Source of the DNA: Planctomycetota bacterium
GTDB lineage: Bacteria; Planctomycetota; UBA1135; GCA-002686595
NCBI GenBank assembly: GCA_016795205.1
Contig: JAEUHZ010000057.1
Coordinates: 1-45,734 of the forward strand
Length of the DNA stretch: 45,734 bases
Direction: 5' to 3'
Position numbers and translations under genes: made by a program. Under the pieces are notes generated by a model. The model was not told where the DNA came from. It saw nothing but the letters and a program-made list of their open reading frames with translations, and made no database searches. Shown piece after piece: positions 43,150 through 45,734 of the stretch (the stretch's first letter is position 1; every line of letters starts with the position of its first letter).

Positions 43150-45054
43150 ATGAACATCCACGGCACACCCCACCTTCTGAGCGCTTGCGCGCTCTTCCTC
43201 GCGTCGACCGCCTCCGCGCAACAGGTGCCGGCGTGGGCAGCCTCCCACGCGATCACCTGGGAAGGCGACCTGGGTCAGGGCAAGCTCGTGACCCGCATGC
43301 TGGCCGGGGACTTCACCCCCGACGCCCGCCGGGACGTGATCGCGCAGGGCGGCACGCTGAACCGCAGCCTCCTGCTCCTGGGCGGGCCGGCGACGAACGA
43401 GGGTGTCTTGCGCCTGGCGCCGAACTCGAACGTGCGCGACTTCGACCTCACGCCGCGCGACGCGAGCGGCCAGCAGAACGTGGCCTTCCTCGACCCGGAC
43501 GGCCTGCACGAGATCGCGGCCGGCTATCCGGGCGGCGAGTTCACGCTGACGACGACCTCGCTGCGGCTCGACTCGGGCTGGCCGTCGGCCCGCATGCTGC
43601 GGACCGGGCGGCTGAACAGCGGGACCGCGACGGACTACGTCGGCCTGGGCGTGGACCTGAAGACGATCCTCGTGCTGCTCGACGGCACGACGCACAGCAC
43701 GTTCCTCCTGGGCCCGCGCGTCCATGAGATCCTGCCCGGCAACTACACGGGCGACGACCGTCAGGAGCTCGCGCTGCTGCTCCAGACCGGGGTCGGCGTC
43801 TACGACCAGACGGGCACGCAGTTGTGGTTCAGCTCCGAGTCGCTCTCACCCGGCAGCCGACTGGCCCGCATCCCGGGCGCCGCGGACGGGCTCGACGCCC
43901 TGGCGTGGCTGACCCGACCCGCGGAGGACACGACGACCACGCTGCGCCTGATCGCGCTCCCGGGCGGCGTGATCTCGTCGGCCACGCGCACGTTCACGAA
44001 CAGCGAGTTCACCGCGCTCACCGCCGGCGACGCCAACGGCGACGGGCTCCAGGACCTGCTCCTCGCGCAGGTCGACGCCAGTGCCCCGCTCTTGATCCTG
44101 AACACGGGCTCCGCGGCCGCGCCGGCCTACGCGGTGGGCAATGGACCGCTCGTGCCGCTCCAAGGTCCGGACTGGGAGGAGACCCTGGCGAACGCCGCGG
44201 CGCCCGTGCTCGCGGACCTGGACGGCGACGGCCGGGCCGACATCGTCGTCCCGGCCTGCACGAGCGGGCCCTCGACGTTTCACTTGTACGCGCAGACGCC
44301 AAGCCCGCGGGGGTTCGTCGAGTGGCCCGCGGTGCCCGTGGGGCAACCGGGTTGGGGTGTGTTCCACGGCATCACGGGCACCTGCACCTTGCCGGGCGTG
44401 GTCGTCGATGGCAGCGGGGTCGCGCAACTGGGGTACTTCGACCCCACCCCCCCCCCGCTCAACAGCGAAGGCCCCTACTACTTCCTCGAAGCTCGGGTCT
44501 GGCGCATCTACGCGAGCGGCTCGTCCTACACCCACCCACAATGCGTGGCACGCACCGCGCACTACATGGGCACGCTGCCTGACGCGAACGACATGTTCCG
44601 CGTGTGGGACCTGGACTTCTCCCCGCTGCTCGGCGACACGAACCCCGAGCCCGCCGGGCTCATGATCGTGTGGGTCGACCTGCGCTGGATCCAGAGCAAC
44701 TCGGTACCGGAGTACGACGCGGATCTCGACGAGGTGGTCAATGCGGGGCCGACGTCGACCGCGGTCATGTACATCTGTGGGGATGCGGTCTGTGCCGTGC
44801 TGCCCGCGACGCTCGATCCAGAGGTCCACTACAGGATCCAGACCGATGTTCAGTTCTCCAGCTTCCCGGCCTGCGCCTACGTGACCCCGTCTTGCCCGGA
44901 TGGCCAGCTCGATACAGCTTGCGGCATCCACGGGGGTTCGCTCTCGACGGAGTCCATCAGCATGCCGCGGCGGCCGCCCCCCCCGCCCGGCTTCGCTCCC
45001 AGTCTGCCGGTGAAGCCGGTCCGCAAGGCGAACCTCGTGCCTTTCGTGGACTGA
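43150..45054 (+). CDS. Secreted FG-GAP/VCBS repeat protein
   Basis: ATG at 43150 gives 634 residues with a signal peptide ending at TASAQQ (about 25). The N-terminal two thirds form a beta-propeller-like region. Calcium-binding loops of the FG-GAP/VCBS type appear as DANGDGLQD (about 293) and DLDGDGRAD (about 356), each followed by a hydrophobic strand. The C-terminal third has Cys pairs and ends in a Pro-rich tail (RRPPPPPGF, then PSLPVKPVRKAN). A C10 tract within TPPPLN (44447-44456) and a C8 tract near the tail make the frame slippage-prone. It is likely extracellular or surface bound. A 92-bp gap with a rare T6 run (43079-43084) precedes it. Confidence 0.8.
   Translation: MNIHGTPHLLSACALFLASTASAQQVPAWAASHAITWEGDLGQGKLVTRMLAGDFTPDARRDVIAQGGTLNRSLLLLGGPATNEGVLRLAPNSNVRDFDLTPRDASGQQNVAFLDPDGLHEIAAGYPGGEFTLTTTSLRLDSGWPSARMLRTGRLNSGTATDYVGLGVDLKTILVLLDGTTHSTFLLGPRVHEILPGNYTGDDRQELALLLQTGVGVYDQTGTQLWFSSESLSPGSRLARIPGAADGLDALAWLTRPAEDTTTTLRLIALPGGVISSATRTFTNSEFTALTAGDANGDGLQDLLLAQVDASAPLLILNTGSAAAPAYAVGNGPLVPLQGPDWEETLANAAAPVLADLDGDGRADIVVPACTSGPSTFHLYAQTPSPRGFVEWPAVPVGQPGWGVFHGITGTCTLPGVVVDGSGVAQLGYFDPTPPPLNSEGPYYFLEARVWRIYASGSSYTHPQCVARTAHYMGTLPDANDMFRVWDLDFSPLLGDTNPEPAGLMIVWVDLRWIQSNSVPEYDADLDEVVNAGPTSTAVMYICGDAVCAVLPATLDPEVHYRIQTDVQFSSFPACAYVTPSCPDGQLDTACGIHGGSLSTESISMPRRPPPPPGFAPSLPVKPVRKANLVPFVD
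44447..44456 (+). repeat. C10 homopolymer inside the FG-GAP gene
   Basis: Ten consecutive C at codons for Thr-Pro-Pro-Pro. The frame is intact at this length; gain or loss of one base would truncate the last 200 residues. A second run of eight C lies at 44977-44984. Confidence 0.85.
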
Positions 45055-45090
45055 CCTCGTTGCTCCAGCTCTGGCGCGCGTCCGCGGGGA

Positions 45091-45734
45091 TCACGCCCGT
45101 CGGGCGCGCGAGCGGACCCAGGCTGTGGCGCCTGCGGCCAGCGCACCGAGGACCAGCACGACGACGAGCAGTGAGGCGCGGTCCAGGGCGAGCGCGCCCC
45201 CTTCAGCGGGCTCGATGTCGGCCCTGGCGGTGAGTGGGTCGGCCAGCCGCGCCGGCGTGACGCGCGGGATCACGCCGTGGAGCGCGACGAGCCCGCGGTG
45301 GAAGAGGTCGCGCGTCTCGGGATGCGCCGCGAGCGCTCGCCGCCCCGCTGCGGCCGCCCGGCCCACATCGAGGCCCCGAGCGCGCTCGCGCAGCATTTCC
45401 TCGACGAGCACCGAGGAGGCGGAGAGCTCGAGGTCGCCGCGGCTGACGAGCACACAGCGCGCGCCGCCTGCGAGGAATTGCGCGCCGAGGTGGGTCGCCG
45501 TGTCGTCGCCGAAGCGCGCCACACCGCGCGCGGAGCCGCAGGCGAGCAGCAGGACCTCGGGCGGCCAGGCCGCGCCCTGCGCCATGATGTCCTCACGCCG
45601 CAGGATTCCACCCGCGAGCGCGAGCCCGGCCGGGAACTCCTGGGACGCGTCGTAGACACCGTGTGCCACCACGATGAGGAGCGTGGCCGCGGCGGCGCCG
45701 ACCTCGCGCAGGCCCGCCGGAGTCGAGGCCCGCG
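45091..45734 (-). CDS. C-terminal part of a CHAT-domain peptidase with membrane anchor, 5' end outside window
   Basis: The frame is open from the window edge to the stop at 45091, about 213 codons. It carries the end of a CHAT domain: the His in IVVAHGVYD and the Cys in LLLACGSARG, in the correct order, about 45 residues apart. ATHLGAQFLAGGARCVLVSR and FHRGLVALHG follow. A single hydrophobic helix near the end (ASLLVVVLVLGALAAGATAW) and a basic tail suggest a membrane anchor with the protease domain outside or in the periplasm. A shorter start at ATG 45672 would remove the domain core and is not favoured. It converges with the FG-GAP gene over 36 bp. Confidence 0.8.
   Translation of the reverse strand, partial: RASTPAGLREVGAAAATLLIVVAHGVYDASQEFPAGLALAGGILRREDIMAQGAAWPPEVLLLACGSARGVARFGDDTATHLGAQFLAGGARCVLVSRGDLELSASSVLVEEMLRERARGLDVGRAAAAGRRALAAHPETRDLFHRGLVALHGVIPRVTPARLADPLTARADIEPAEGGALALDRASLLVVVLVLGALAAGATAWVRSRARRA

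Overview
This window is about 45.7 kb of very GC-rich bacterial DNA. It is densely coding and the frames end in G or C at most third positions. Gene content points to an uncultured Gram-negative lineage, most likely Planctomycetota. The signs are a secreted nuclease with a dockerin-like linker and a C-terminal beta domain ending in Phe-Cys-Pro, an FG-GAP secreted protein, several caspase-clan cysteine peptidases, TPR/DUF1080-type fusions and many small lipoproteins. That placement is an inference from protein architecture. No rRNA, tRNA, CRISPR array, phage or insertion sequence was seen.

Layout. (1) 1-6269: a partial caspase-like peptidase and a TonB-C-terminal-domain lipoprotein on the minus strand, divergent from a FecA-like TonB-dependent receptor and a lipoprotein made of two tandem glycosidase-like domains; this looks like a surface uptake locus. 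(2) 6294-11400: uvrC and uvrB, both minus strand, with a plus-strand TlpA-like thioredoxin protein between them. (3) 9349-25406: twelve minus-strand genes head to tail with gaps below 80 bp and several 4-nt GTGA overlaps. From promoter to end they encode a TPR-CHAT protease, an S41 peptidase, a possible small exported protein, an alpha/beta hydrolase, a thioredoxin-fold protein, an envelope protein, an ALDH7-type aldehyde dehydrogenase, a secreted endonuclease/phosphatase-family protein, a membrane protein, a lone NIL domain, gamma-glutamyltransferase and UvrB. (4) 25521-30143, plus strand: ettA and a NUDIX hydrolase (overlapping), then DUF3332, an outer-membrane barrel and a DUF2959-like lipoprotein. 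(5) 30252-31900: two tandem molybdopterin-oxidoreductase-fold proteins that lack an evident cofactor cysteine, divergent from an anchored SRPBCC protein. (6) 32141-35999: the classic tig-clpP-clpX protein-quality cluster, with clpX broken by an out-of-frame tandem repeat of two diverged clpX segments. (7) 36049-45734: a gene remnant, a 1193-residue metallopeptidase/DUF1080/thioredoxin-like fusion, a DHH phosphoesterase, rlmN, two small exported proteins, an FG-GAP secreted protein with a C10 tract, and the C-terminal end of a membrane-anchored CHAT protease.

Functionally the window mixes housekeeping repair and proteostasis (UvrB, UvrC, EttA, trigger factor, ClpP, ClpX, RlmN) with an unusually large set of exported hydrolases. 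The points most worth a second look are the clpX junction (biological recombination or chimeric assembly), the three clan-CD cysteine peptidases, the tandem glycosidase-like lipoprotein beside a TonB receptor, the cysteine-less SUOX-fold pair, the long poly-C tracts at surface-protein genes, and short-leader promoters with a repeated GCTATCCTGT element.
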